Assembly: GCF_039595395.1 (NCBI RefSeq)
Contig: NZ_JBCNLP010000006.1
Coordinates: forward strand, 1,555,001 to 1,619,000
DNA: 64,000 bases
Reading direction: 5' to 3'
Origin: Novosphingobium sp.
GTDB lineage: Bacteria; Pseudomonadota; Alphaproteobacteria; Sphingomonadales; Sphingomonadaceae
In this document: positions 17,432-26,128 of the stretch, one piece after another
How positions within the stretch are numbered: the stretch's first letter is position 1
How the letters are laid out: every line of letters begins with the position of its first letter
Notes under the pieces: model-generated
What the model saw: the letters and a program-made list of their open reading frames with translations, nothing else
What the model was told of the DNA's origin: nothing
The model's database searches: none
Made by a program: the position numbers and the translations under genes

Positions 17432-18404
17432 CGATCAAGCCGCCGACTGGGCCGCGCGGCGCGATCGCGCACCCTTGTCGGAGGAAGAAAACCGACAGTT
17501 CGAAGCCTGGCTGAGCGGCGATCCGCGTCGGCGCGGGGCGTTTTTGCGTGCCGATGCCCTGGCGATGCTCAGCGAATCCGCGCAGGCGCTGGGCAGCGAT
17601 TTCAAACCGCAGGATTTTGCCCCCGCCACCCCGCCACTGTCGCGCGGCCTGTCCCGGCGCAAGGTGCTGGCGTGGACGGGCGCGGGCGGCGTGGCGGCGG
17701 CCTCCCTCGCCGCTTTCGGCCTGAGCGCCCCGGCCTTCGGGGCCATCACCACAAGGCGCGGCGAGGTGCGTCTGGTCACGCTGGAGGATGGATCGAGCGT
17801 GATGCTCAACACCGAAACTAGCGTGAAGGTGCGCTATACCGAGTTGGAACGGCGCGTCCATGTGCTCTATGGCGAGGCCTATTTCACCATTGTCGCCGAT
17901 CCTCACCGCCCCTTCACGGTCGATGTCGCCAGCGCGCATCTGAGCGCCGCCCCCGGCACGCTGAGGGTGCGCAATCTGCAGGATGCGCCGGTCGATATTC
18001 TGGTCAATCAGGGCCGCGCGATGCTGAAAAGTGCCGATCTGCCCGCGGCGATCACACTGGCGGCGGGCACGCGCATCGCCCTGCCCCTGAGCGGCGCCGC
18101 CGCCATCCCCGTGCCGCAGCCCGCCCCGGTCGATCTGGTGTCACGCGAGCTGGCCTGGCGCGAGGGCAAGATCGCCTTCGAGGGCGAAAGGCTCGATCAG
18201 GCGGCGGCGCAATTCGCCCGCTACAGCCGCACGCGCATCGCCATCCCCGATCCCGCACTGGCCGCGGAGCCGGTCAGCGGCCTGTTCGCGGCGGCCGATC
18301 CGGTCGGTTTCAGCCGCGCCGTGGCGGCCATTTTCGACGCGAAACTGGACCAGAACGGCGACAGCATCACGCTGACCCGCCGCAACGCCCCCGCACCGCA
18401 ATAA
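17400..18404 (+). CDS. FecR family anti-sigma/sensor protein
   Basis: About 334 residues. There is an N-terminal DUF4880-type cytoplasmic segment (DDQAADWAARRDRAPLSEEENRQF...), one membrane helix (KVLAWTGAGGVAAASLAAFGL, about 92-112) and a periplasmic FecR domain (TRRGEVRLVTLEDGSSVMLN, VHVLYGEAYFTI, PFTVDVASAHL), then an STN-like tail. The ATG at 17400 lies inside the end of the sigma gene; an ATG at 17373 is an alternative. It transduces the receptor signal to the ECF sigma factor encoded upstream. Confidence 0.9.
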   Translation: MNAYETSQDIDDQAADWAARRDRAPLSEEENRQFEAWLSGDPRRRGAFLRADALAMLSESAQALGSDFKPQDFAPATPPLSRGLSRRKVLAWTGAGGVAAASLAAFGLSAPAFGAITTRRGEVRLVTLEDGSSVMLNTETSVKVRYTELERRVHVLYGEAYFTIVADPHRPFTVDVASAHLSAAPGTLRVRNLQDAPVDILVNQGRAMLKSADLPAAITLAAGTRIALPLSGAAAIPVPQPAPVDLVSRELAWREGKIAFEGERLDQAAAQFARYSRTRIAIPDPALAAEPVSGLFAAADPVGFSRAVAAIFDAKLDQNGDSITLTRRNAPAPQ

Positions 18405-18411
18405 AATCGCA

Positions 18412-18436
18412 CCGCAGCGCAAAATTTGCGCTGCGG
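18412..18436 (+). terminator. Hairpin between fecR-like and TBDR genes
   Basis: CCGCAGCGC (18412-18420) and GCGCTGCGG (18428-18436) enclose AAAATTT; the A/T bases extend the symmetry to 12 bases per arm. No T-tract follows on either strand, so it may be an attenuator or processing/stability hairpin that separates regulator and receptor expression rather than a full terminator. Confidence 0.45.
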
Positions 18437-18514
18437 GAATAGCGGAACTCTCCTCCCCAAGGCTCTTCCATGGCGAAGCGCGTGGCGATGGCCACGCCGG
18501 TATGGGGGTCCATC

Positions 18515-21500
18515 ATGTCTTTGCGTCGCTGCGTGCTGTCCAGCACCGCCATTGTTGCTGCTGTCGTCACATCCTCGCCCGCTTTTGCCCAGACGCGCAG
18601 CTTCGACATTCCCTCGCTGCCCGCGATCAAGGCCATCCCCGAACTGGCCCGGCAGGCGCAGGTGCAGATCATTGCCGCCGCCCGCGATCTGCAGGGGGTG
18701 AACACACCCGCCGTCAAGGGCGCGATGGATACCCGCGCCGCGTTGCGCCGCATGATCGCCGGAACCCCGCTGCATATCGTGAGCGATGACGGCCAGATCA
18801 TCACCCTGCGCTCCGAAAAGCCCGGCGGCGGGAGTACAGCGCGCGGCGCCAAGGGCAGCCTGCGCGGTCGCGTGCTCAATGCGGCGACCGGCGAGTATCT
18901 GCAGAATGCGGAGGTGGATGTCACCTCGGCCAACATCTCGGTCTATACCGCCGAGGACGGCAGCTTCCGCATCCCCGATATGCCCACCGGGCCGGTCGAT
19001 GTGGTCGTGCGCTACACCGGCCTCAAGGATTATCGCAGCCGCGTCACGGTGATGAGCGAGCAGGCCACGGTGCTCGATGTCGAAATGGCGCCTCAGGGGC
19101 TTTCCGCCAATGCCGAAAAGGCCATCACTGTGGTGGGTGAACGATCCGGTCAGGCCGCCGCGCTGATGAAGCGCCGCAGCGCGCTCAACGCCGTCACCGC
19201 TGTCGATGCCGACAATTTCGGCGCGCTGACCATGGGTGACGTCGGCGAATTCCTCAAGAACATGCCGGGCATCTCGCTCGATTATGTCGAGGTCGATACC
19301 AATGCCGTGCGTATCGGTGGGCTCGATCCCAAATATTCGATCTTCACCACCGATGGCGCGCGCATGGCCACCGCCACATCGAACAACAATGCCGGGCGCC
19401 AGAACTCTTTCGAGCAGATGTCGATCACCGGCATCTCGCGCATCGAGCTGAACAACACGCTTTCGGCCAGCATGGATGCCGATGCGCCGGGCGGCTCGGT
19501 CAATCTGGTGAGCAAATATGCCTTCGAGCGCAAGAAGCGGATGCTGCAGGTGCAGATCGGCGCGATCGGCACATCGGATTCGCATCTGGGCAGCACCTAT
19601 ATGCCCGACGACAAGAAGCATGCCACAATCTTCCCTTCGGCGCAGGTCAGCTTCGGCAATGTCTATCTTGGGGGACGGCTCGGTGTCGCGCTGAGCACCA
19701 GCTACAACGCCAATTTCGTCGAACAGGATCGCGTGCAGACCGACTGGTCCTATCTGCCCAACGGCACGATCATTCCCTATCGCCTGATGTATCGTCCGGG
19801 CCCGAAATTCACCCATCGCGAGGCGATCAACGGCGCGATCGATTACAAGATTTCCGACAAGCTTACGCTCTCCCTGCGCGGCACCTACTCGTTTTACGAT
19901 GTCGAATATTTCAACCAATACACCTATCTCAATTTCGGCACGACGACGAAAAGCTACGTCACGGCGGACTCCACGGCCACCCATATCGTCGTTCCCGCCA
20001 ATGGCACCAACACCAATGTGACCACATCCTATTCGCATCGCTACGCCGGTACGCCCGCGATGATCTACACGCCCAAGCTGAACTACAAGGATGATCGCTG
20101 GGATGTGACTGTGCGCGGCTCCTACTCCTCGTCGGAGTACAATTTCCGCGACGGCAGCAAGGGCTTCTTCCAGCGCAACGACACCAAGCTGTCAGGCATC
20201 GGCTTCACGCTCGACCGCGCCTCGACCGACACGCAGTCCTACAGCATCAACCAGACCTCGGGCCCGAGCTGGAGCAATCCGGCCAACTGGACCAGCGTCA
20301 GCAATTCGGTGCGCTCGGCCGAGTCCAATGCCATCGACCAGCAATATGGCGGCAACCTCGACATCAAGCGCAAATTCGACATCGGCCGCCTGCAGGCCAC
20401 CGTGCTGACCGGCGGCGGCATCCGTACCAATGACTGGCGCACCAATGAAGGCTCCTACGACCTCTACAATTACACCGGGCCCGGCACGCTTCCCGCCACG
20501 AGCAATTATCAATTCGGCATCGTGGGTTACAATTCTGGCAACATCAACCAGTTGGGCTGGCGCGCCGACAGCAATTACGGCGCCTATACGCTGTCGCAAC
20601 AACATCCCGAATATTTCACCCCCGACACCGTGGGCAATCTGACCCGCGACTATCAGAACAACAACCGGGTGCGTGAAACCGTCACCGCCGGTTATATCGA
20701 GCTTCAGGCCAAGCTGGGCAAGTTGAAAGCCGATCTGGGCCTGCGCTACGAAGGCACGCATGACGGCACGCAGGTCGCACAGATCCGTACCGCCGCGCAG
20801 GTCAAGGCTGCGGGCTATTCGACCAGCACCGTCACGGGCATCAACTACCAATATTACAACGGGCAGCAGCTCTGGAAGACATCGGACTATGGCGACTGGT
20901 TTCTGAGCGGCGGGCTGAAGTATGATTTCAACCGCCATCTGGTGGCGCAATTCGCCTTCAGCCAGTCGATCCTGAGGCCTGATTACGGCAATCTGGGCGG
21001 CGCCATCTCCACCAATGACAGCACGCAGATCGCCACCGTTCCCAATCCGCTGCTCAAACCCGAACATTCGACCAAATATTACGCCAGCCTGCAGTATTAT
21101 CTGGAGCCTTCGGGGATCATCGCCCTGTCCGGCTATCGGCTCGATGTGAAGGACATGCAGGTCACCGGCATCACCATCGATCCTGCCGATGCGGGTTACA
21201 GCGGCAGCGATTATGCGGGGTATACTTTTGTCAGCACCATCAACCAGCCCGGTATCAGCCGCACCTATGGCGTGACCGGCGAATATGACCAGCAACTGGT
21301 CTTCCTGCCGGGGCTGCTTAAAGGGCTGGGGCTGCGCGGCTCCGTCACCTGGGTCGATCCGGATGGCGTGCGGGTCAACCTGCCCAAATATTCGGCCAAT
21401 TGGGGCCTGCGCTATGGCCTGGGCCCGATCGACATCCAACTGACCGGCAATTACCAGTCCTCATCACGGACCAGCGCCCTGAGCAACACCGAAACCACCG

Positions 21501-21706
21501 CCAACAACGGCATCCTCTATCACGCCGCGCGCACGCTGTGGAATGTCAGCGCGACGTGGAATGTCTCGCCCAAGGTCTCGCTGCAGGTCGCCGGGCGCAA
21601 CATCTTCAACGCGCCTGACATCATCTATTCCAACATCCGCAGCCGGGTGGAGCAATACAGCAGCTATGGCTCGATGTGGAATGCTGCCGTACGGATGAGG
21701 TTCTGA
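18515..21706 (+). CDS. TonB-dependent transducer with STN domain
   Basis: A receptor of about 1063 residues. Order of parts: signal peptide (SSTAIVAAVVTSSPAFAQ), STN/secretin-TonB N-terminal signalling domain (about 30-95, SFDIPSLPAIKAIPELARQA), a carboxypeptidase-regulatory-like Ig domain (about 112-185, LRGRVLNAATGEYLQNAEVDV), plug (about 205-340, NFGALTMGDVGEFLKNMPGI) and beta-barrel ending WNAAVRMRF. The STN domain and the preceding FecI/FecR genes indicate cell-surface signalling. The ATG at 18515 follows GGGGG by 6 bases and sits directly before the signal peptide; a start at 18470 is also in frame. phoD follows after five bases, so phosphorylated ligands are a reasonable guess. Confidence 0.92.
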   Translation: MSLRRCVLSSTAIVAAVVTSSPAFAQTRSFDIPSLPAIKAIPELARQAQVQIIAAARDLQGVNTPAVKGAMDTRAALRRMIAGTPLHIVSDDGQIITLRSEKPGGGSTARGAKGSLRGRVLNAATGEYLQNAEVDVTSANISVYTAEDGSFRIPDMPTGPVDVVVRYTGLKDYRSRVTVMSEQATVLDVEMAPQGLSANAEKAITVVGERSGQAAALMKRRSALNAVTAVDADNFGALTMGDVGEFLKNMPGISLDYVEVDTNAVRIGGLDPKYSIFTTDGARMATATSNNNAGRQNSFEQMSITGISRIELNNTLSASMDADAPGGSVNLVSKYAFERKKRMLQVQIGAIGTSDSHLGSTYMPDDKKHATIFPSAQVSFGNVYLGGRLGVALSTSYNANFVEQDRVQTDWSYLPNGTIIPYRLMYRPGPKFTHREAINGAIDYKISDKLTLSLRGTYSFYDVEYFNQYTYLNFGTTTKSYVTADSTATHIVVPANGTNTNVTTSYSHRYAGTPAMIYTPKLNYKDDRWDVTVRGSYSSSEYNFRDGSKGFFQRNDTKLSGIGFTLDRASTDTQSYSINQTSGPSWSNPANWTSVSNSVRSAESNAIDQQYGGNLDIKRKFDIGRLQATVLTGGGIRTNDWRTNEGSYDLYNYTGPGTLPATSNYQFGIVGYNSGNINQLGWRADSNYGAYTLSQQHPEYFTPDTVGNLTRDYQNNNRVRETVTAGYIELQAKLGKLKADLGLRYEGTHDGTQVAQIRTAAQVKAAGYSTSTVTGINYQYYNGQQLWKTSDYGDWFLSGGLKYDFNRHLVAQFAFSQSILRPDYGNLGGAISTNDSTQIATVPNPLLKPEHSTKYYASLQYYLEPSGIIALSGYRLDVKDMQVTGITIDPADAGYSGSDYAGYTFVSTINQPGISRTYGVTGEYDQQLVFLPGLLKGLGLRGSVTWVDPDGVRVNLPKYSANWGLRYGLGPIDIQLTGNYQSSSRTSALSNTETTANNGILYHAARTLWNVSATWNVSPKVSLQVAGRNIFNAPDIIYSNIRSRVEQYSSYGSMWNAAVRMRF

Positions 21707-21711
21707 ACGAC

Positions 21712-23328
21712 ATGGCCAACATCATCACACGGCGCGGCGTTCTGGCTGGCGGCATCGGCCTCGGTGCCCTGCTTCTCACCCCCGGACGGCTGCTGGCCCA
21801 GAGCAGCGGCGGCTTCACCCATGCGGTCGCCAGTGGTGAGCCGGGCCCTGATTCCATGCTGCTGTGGACACGCTATGTGCCATCCAGCGCCGCCGATACC
21901 GTGCGCCTCGATGTCGAGGTGGCGACAGAACCCGGCTTCGCAAGGATCGTGGCCGGAGGCAGCGTCCGCACCGGTCCCTATCGCGACTGGACTGCCAAGC
22001 TGACGGTCGATGGCCTGCGCCCCGGCACCCGCTACTGGTATCGCTTTATCGGGCCGGACGGCAGCCATTCCCCGGTCGGACGCACGAAAACCCTGCCCGA
22101 AGGCCATGTCAACCGCTTCGGCCTGGCGGTGTTTTCCTGCTCGAACCTGCCGCTGGGCTGGTTCAACGCCTATGGCCATGCCGCCGCGCGCGATGACCTC
22201 GACCTGTGGATGCATGTCGGCGATTATTTTTACGAATATGGCAATGCCGCCTATCACGAGACTCTGACCCCCGGCCGCATCTCCGATCCTGACCGCGAGA
22301 TCATAACGCTGACCGATTACCGCCTGCGCTATGCCTGCTATCGCGCCGATCCCGATCTGCAAAAGCTGCACCAGATGGCGCCGATGATCGGCATGTGGGA
22401 CGACCACGAATCCGCCAATGACAGTTGGGAAGGCGGCGCCCAGAACCACCAGCCCACCAGCGAGGGCGACTGGAACCTGCGCCGCGCCGCCGCGATGCAG
22501 GCCTATCGCGAATGGATGCCGGTTTCCGATCAGGCATGGCAGGATTATCCGATCGGCACGCTGGCCACGCTCTATCGCACAGAATCGCGACTGCTGGCCC
22601 GCACACGGCAGGCCGATATCGGTGCGGCCTATCGCGCGGGGAACCCTGATGCCGCGCTGTCCGCCTTTCGCGATGGGGTCTGGCGCGATCCTTCGGCGAC
22701 CATGCTCGGCTCGCAGCAGGAAAGCTGGCTGGCACATGCCCTGCAGGCCAATGCCCGCAAAACCGCGTGGCAGATGGTCGGCATGGGCACGATTCTGGGT
22801 CGCACCACCATGCCCGCCGATGCTGTGGACTGGCTCAAGCCGGGCACCAGCGCCAAATCGGCCCAGAGCTATCGTGACGCCATCCGTGCCGCCAGACTGG
22901 GCCTGCCGATGTGGATGGACCGCTGGGACGGCTATCCCGCCGCGCGCGAGCGCCTGCTCCATGCGGCACAGCGCGCCGATGCCGATCTGGTCATGCTTTC
23001 GGGCGACAGCCATAACGCCTGGGCCTATGCCCTGTCGCAAGGCGGCAAGCCGGTGGGCGTGGAATTTGCGGGCCATTCGGTGACCTCGGGCGGGATCGAG
23101 GGCAGCATGGGGGCCGACCCGAGGCTGGTTGCTCAGGGCTTTATCGCCGCCAATCCCGAACTCACATGGGCCGACACCAGCCGGCGCGGCTATATGATGA
23201 TGACCGTCACACCGCAAAGCGTTGCGGGAGAATGGCTGTTCATGCGCACCATCGCGACGCGCGACCCAACGCTGGCGGGGATGCACCGGATGGTCGTCAA
23301 GCGTGGATATCGCACCTTCGCCGCATGA
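21712..23328 (+). CDS. phoD: Alkaline phosphatase D family (PhoD)
   Basis: A 538-residue PhoD-type metallophosphatase/phosphodiesterase. A Tat leader (ITRRGVLAGGIGLGALLL) is followed by an N-terminal Ig-like domain (HAVASGEPGPDSMLLWTRY) and the metallophosphoesterase core: WMHVGDYFYEYG, MWDDHESANDSW and MLSGDSHNAWAY carry the metal-binding Asp/Asn/His residues. Its ATG lies five bases after the TBDR stop, implying one transcript. PhoD enzymes act in the periplasm on phosphomonoesters and diesters, including teichoic acid or phospholipid products. With the receptor it could form an uptake-and-hydrolysis pair under ECF sigma control. Confidence 0.92.
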   Translation: MANIITRRGVLAGGIGLGALLLTPGRLLAQSSGGFTHAVASGEPGPDSMLLWTRYVPSSAADTVRLDVEVATEPGFARIVAGGSVRTGPYRDWTAKLTVDGLRPGTRYWYRFIGPDGSHSPVGRTKTLPEGHVNRFGLAVFSCSNLPLGWFNAYGHAAARDDLDLWMHVGDYFYEYGNAAYHETLTPGRISDPDREIITLTDYRLRYACYRADPDLQKLHQMAPMIGMWDDHESANDSWEGGAQNHQPTSEGDWNLRRAAAMQAYREWMPVSDQAWQDYPIGTLATLYRTESRLLARTRQADIGAAYRAGNPDAALSAFRDGVWRDPSATMLGSQQESWLAHALQANARKTAWQMVGMGTILGRTTMPADAVDWLKPGTSAKSAQSYRDAIRAARLGLPMWMDRWDGYPAARERLLHAAQRADADLVMLSGDSHNAWAYALSQGGKPVGVEFAGHSVTSGGIEGSMGADPRLVAQGFIAANPELTWADTSRRGYMMMTVTPQSVAGEWLFMRTIATRDPTLAGMHRMVVKRGYRTFAA

Positions 23329-23380
23329 TGAACCGTTGAGAGAGCGCTGTTAACGAGCCACCCTTAACCTTGCCATGAAA

Positions 23381-23420
23381 GCCACGCCGGGATGCTGTTC
23401 CTGCAGCACCCCGGCGTGGC
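23381..23420. terminator. Bidirectional hairpin between convergent phoD and SDR genes
   Basis: GCCACGCCGGGATGCTG (23381-23397) pairs with CAGCACCCCGGCGTGGC (23404-23420) with one mismatch and a six-base loop. On the minus strand it is followed by TTTCATGG. It separates phoD (+) from the SDR gene (-). Confidence 0.75.
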
Positions 23421-23459
23421 ATCAACACGCAACCCGCGATCAGATCAGCCTGGCAGGCT

Positions 23460-24329
23460 TCAACAGATCCGACAGGCCGACGCGGTGCAGCATTTCCGCC
23501 CGCAGACGATCCAGCAGCTGAACCCGATATTGGCGCCATCCTCGGTCGGATCATAGTGAACCCGGAAGGGGCGCTGGCCGAAAGGCATGTCGACGACCTC
23601 GACAATCGCATCGGCGACGCCCGCAACATCGGCATCCTCGGGAACGATCGCGGCAAAGGCCTCCTGCACCTGCTCGCCAAAGCCCTTGTAGGGACCGGCC
23701 TCATACTCGGCGAGGCGCGCCTCGTCCGCCGGGCGGCCGGAATGGGCAAAGTGGTTGGTCCCCTTGGTGAAGGCCCCCGGCACGATGATCGAGGTTTCGA
23801 TGCCCCAGCGGGCCAGCTCGCGGGCATATTGCACCGCCAGAGCGTCCATGGCCGCCTTGGCCGCGAAATAGGGCGAAAGGTAAGGCGGCGTGCCACCCGC
23901 CGAGCTTGAACTCGACACCCAGACCAGCAGGCCCTGCCGCGCAGCCCGCATATGCGGCAACGCCGCACGATTGACCCGCTGAGTGCCCAGCACATTGACA
24001 TCATACTGCTGGGCGAACTGTTCGGGCGTGAAGCTCTCGGCCGGGCCGAACATCATATGGCCAGCATTGTGGATCAGCACATCGATCCGCCCGCTTTCCG
24101 CGATGATACGGGCCACCGCCTCATTGGCCGAGGCATCCGACTGCACATCCAACTCGATGGGGCGGATATCGCTGCCCGCGATGGCGGCCATTTCGGCGGC
24201 GTTGCGGGCATTGCGCCCGGCGACATCGCGCATCGAGGCATAGACCGTGTGTCCGTCCTTCGCGAGCGCCTCTGCCGTGATCCGGCCAAAACCGCTGGAG
24301 GCGCCGGTGATGAGAATGATCTTCTTCAT
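23460..24329 (-). CDS. SDR family oxidoreductase with frameshifted C-terminus
   Basis: A short-chain dehydrogenase/reductase: TGASSGFG cofactor motif (residues 8-15), HNAGH (NNAG-like), and a YxxxK-type active site in YLSPYFAAKAAMDAL. The last 20 codons read as FSCWIVCGRKCCTASACRIC, a non-family tail rich in Cys. A neighbouring frame across 23440-23525 gives VQLLDRLRAEMLHRVGLSDL followed by LKPARLI and a stop at 23440, which is the expected C-terminus and resembles the paralogue at 49640. A one-base indel near 23520-23530 is therefore likely, either a sequencing error or a real late frameshift. The core is intact. It lies 40 bases after a second SDR gene in a probable two-gene operon. Confidence 0.8.
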   Translation of the reverse strand: MKKIILITGASSGFGRITAEALAKDGHTVYASMRDVAGRNARNAAEMAAIAGSDIRPIELDVQSDASANEAVARIIAESGRIDVLIHNAGHMMFGPAESFTPEQFAQQYDVNVLGTQRVNRAALPHMRAARQGLLVWVSSSSSAGGTPPYLSPYFAAKAAMDALAVQYARELARWGIETSIIVPGAFTKGTNHFAHSGRPADEARLAEYEAGPYKGFGEQVQEAFAAIVPEDADVAGVADAIVEVVDMPFGQRPFRVHYDPTEDGANIGFSCWIVCGRKCCTASACRIC

Positions 24330-24369
24330 GACGATGTCCTTCGATAAAATGGGGGAGTGACAGGGGAGT

Positions 24370-25110
24370 TCAGATGATGCCGCCATTGGCGCGCAGCACC
24401 TGGCCGTTGATCCATGCGCCGTCAGGGCCGGCAAGGAAGGCGACGGCGGCGGCGATATCCTCGGGCTGGCCCAGCCGTTCGAGCGGGGCCGCCTTGCTCA
24501 GCGTGTCGATCACCGCCTGCGGCTTGCCATTGAGGAACAGGGCCGTGGCCGTCGGTCCGGGGGCGACGGCGTTGACCTTGATGTTGCGGCCGCGCAGTTC
24601 CTTGGTCAGGATGTGAGTCATCGCCTCGACGCCCGCCTTGGTGGCGGCATAGACGGCATAGGTGGCCGGGTTCAGGCCGACGACGCTCGACGACAGGTTC
24701 ACGATGCGGCCGCCGTCGCGCATCCGCCTTGCCGCCTCGCGCAGCGTGTTGAAGCTGCCCTTCAGATTGATGGCGATCTGGCTGTCGAACAGGGCATCGT
24801 CGCTCTCGGCCAGGCTGGCCAGCTTCATGATGCCGGCATTGTTGACCAGCACATCGACGCCGCCGAAGGCCGCTTCAGCGGCATCGAACATGCGCGCCAC
24901 CGCCGCCGGATCGCTGACATCGGCCTGCGCGGAGATGGCGTGGCCACCCGCAGCCTCGATCTTCGCCACCAGCGCTTCGGCCTCGGCCGCGCCGCCGGCG
25001 TAATTGACGACAACCGTGAAGCCGTCGGCGGCCAGCCGCTCCACGATTGCGGCGCCGATACCACGCGAACCGCCGGTGACGATCGCGACTGGGTTGGTCT
25101 GATTTTCCAT
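24370..25110 (-). CDS. SDR family oxidoreductase (3-oxoacyl-ACP reductase-like)
   Basis: A 246-residue classical SDR: TGGSRGIG (residues 13-20) for NAD(P), NNAGI, catalytic Ser in NLSSSVVG, YAVYAATKAGVE (YxxxK), and the C-terminal INGQVLRANGG. The fold is similar to FabG or glucose dehydrogenase; the substrate is unknown. GGAG precedes the ATG. It is the first gene of a minus-strand pair with the frameshifted SDR, divergent from a LysR regulator at 25229. Confidence 0.9.
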   Translation of the reverse strand: MENQTNPVAIVTGGSRGIGAAIVERLAADGFTVVVNYAGGAAEAEALVAKIEAAGGHAISAQADVSDPAAVARMFDAAEAAFGGVDVLVNNAGIMKLASLAESDDALFDSQIAINLKGSFNTLREAARRMRDGGRIVNLSSSVVGLNPATYAVYAATKAGVEAMTHILTKELRGRNIKVNAVAPGPTATALFLNGKPQAVIDTLSKAAPLERLGQPEDIAAAVAFLAGPDGAWINGQVLRANGGII

Positions 25111-25228
25111 TGTTCTGCTCCTTCTCGATGCCGCCCCTCGTGAGCGGATGAGCAGGAGATAAGCGATAGACGCCTCCGGATAATCGCCCTAGATACGGTA
25201 ATACTGTTTGCAGATCTGGAACAATGGT

Positions 25229-26128
25229 ATGGACAGGCTGGATGCGATGCGGGTCTTCACCCGCGTGCTCGATCGCCGCAGCTTCACACAGGCCGCGCAG
25301 GATCTCGGCCTGCCGCGTTCGACCGTGACGCAGGCGGTCCAGCAGTTGGAGGAACGTCTGGGCGTGCGGCTGCTCCAGCGGACCACCCGCACGGTTCGCC
25401 CGACGCTGGACGGCGAAGCCTATTATCGCCGCTGTCTTGCCATTCTCGACGATATCGAGGATGCGGAAGGCGCGTTTCAGGGCGCGACCCCGCGCGGCAT
25501 GCTGCGGATCGAGGTTCAGGGCACGATCGCCCGACACTTCCTGATGCCGGGCATTCCCGATTTCCTCGAACGCTATCCCGATATCGAAATCTCGATGAGC
25601 GAAAGCGATCGCTGGGTCGATATCGTGCGGGAAGGCGTGGATTGCGTGTTGCGCTATGGAGCCCTGCCCGACAGCGATCTGATCGCCCGCACCGTCATGA
25701 TGCTGGAACGCGTGACGGTGGCCGCCCCCTCCTATCTGGAGCGTTACGGATGTCCGCAATCGCTCACCGAACTGGCCGAACACCGGGCGGTCTGCCTGCG
25801 ATCCCTGACCACCGGCGCGCTGACCCCTCTGGAATTTCTGGAGGGCGGAGAGATCGTGCATATCGACCTGCCGGTGCCCTTCTCGATCACGGGCACGGAA
25901 AGCTTTCGCGATGCGACGCTTCTGGGGCTGGGCCTTGCGCAATTGCCCATGTTCCATGTCGAACAGGATCTGAAGGAAGGGCGTCTGGTGCGGGTCCTCG
26001 CGGACAGGCCGCTGCCTTCGCAGCCGGTCTCCATCCTTTATCCCAGAAGCCGCCAGCTATCGCCTCGGGTCCGGCTGTTCATGGAATGGGCAACGCACAG
26101 GTTTCGGAGAACCGCGAGTCCCCGCTAA
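25229..26128 (+). CDS. LysR family transcriptional regulator
   Basis: A 299-residue LysR-type regulator of the CrgA/AaeR-like group: N-terminal winged HTH (residues 1-60, AMRVFTRVLDRRSFTQAAQDL, SRSTV-like helix LPRSTVTQAVQQLE) and a periplasmic-binding-like effector domain (about 88-290). The ATG at 25229 places the HTH at the usual distance; a TTG at 25208 is a longer alternative. It is divergent from the two SDR genes, its probable targets, and overlaps pcaD by four bases at its 3' end in convergent orientation. Confidence 0.88.
   Translation: MDRLDAMRVFTRVLDRRSFTQAAQDLGLPRSTVTQAVQQLEERLGVRLLQRTTRTVRPTLDGEAYYRRCLAILDDIEDAEGAFQGATPRGMLRIEVQGTIARHFLMPGIPDFLERYPDIEISMSESDRWVDIVREGVDCVLRYGALPDSDLIARTVMMLERVTVAAPSYLERYGCPQSLTELAEHRAVCLRSLTTGALTPLEFLEGGEIVHIDLPVPFSITGTESFRDATLLGLGLAQLPMFHVEQDLKEGRLVRVLADRPLPSQPVSILYPRSRQLSPRVRLFMEWATHRFRRTASPR

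Noticed and set aside
25185..25215. ATACGGTAATAC near the SDR/LysR divergent promoter as a second BenM-type box
   Set aside because: It lacks the ATAC-N7-GTAT inverted arms; only a direct ATAC repeat is present.
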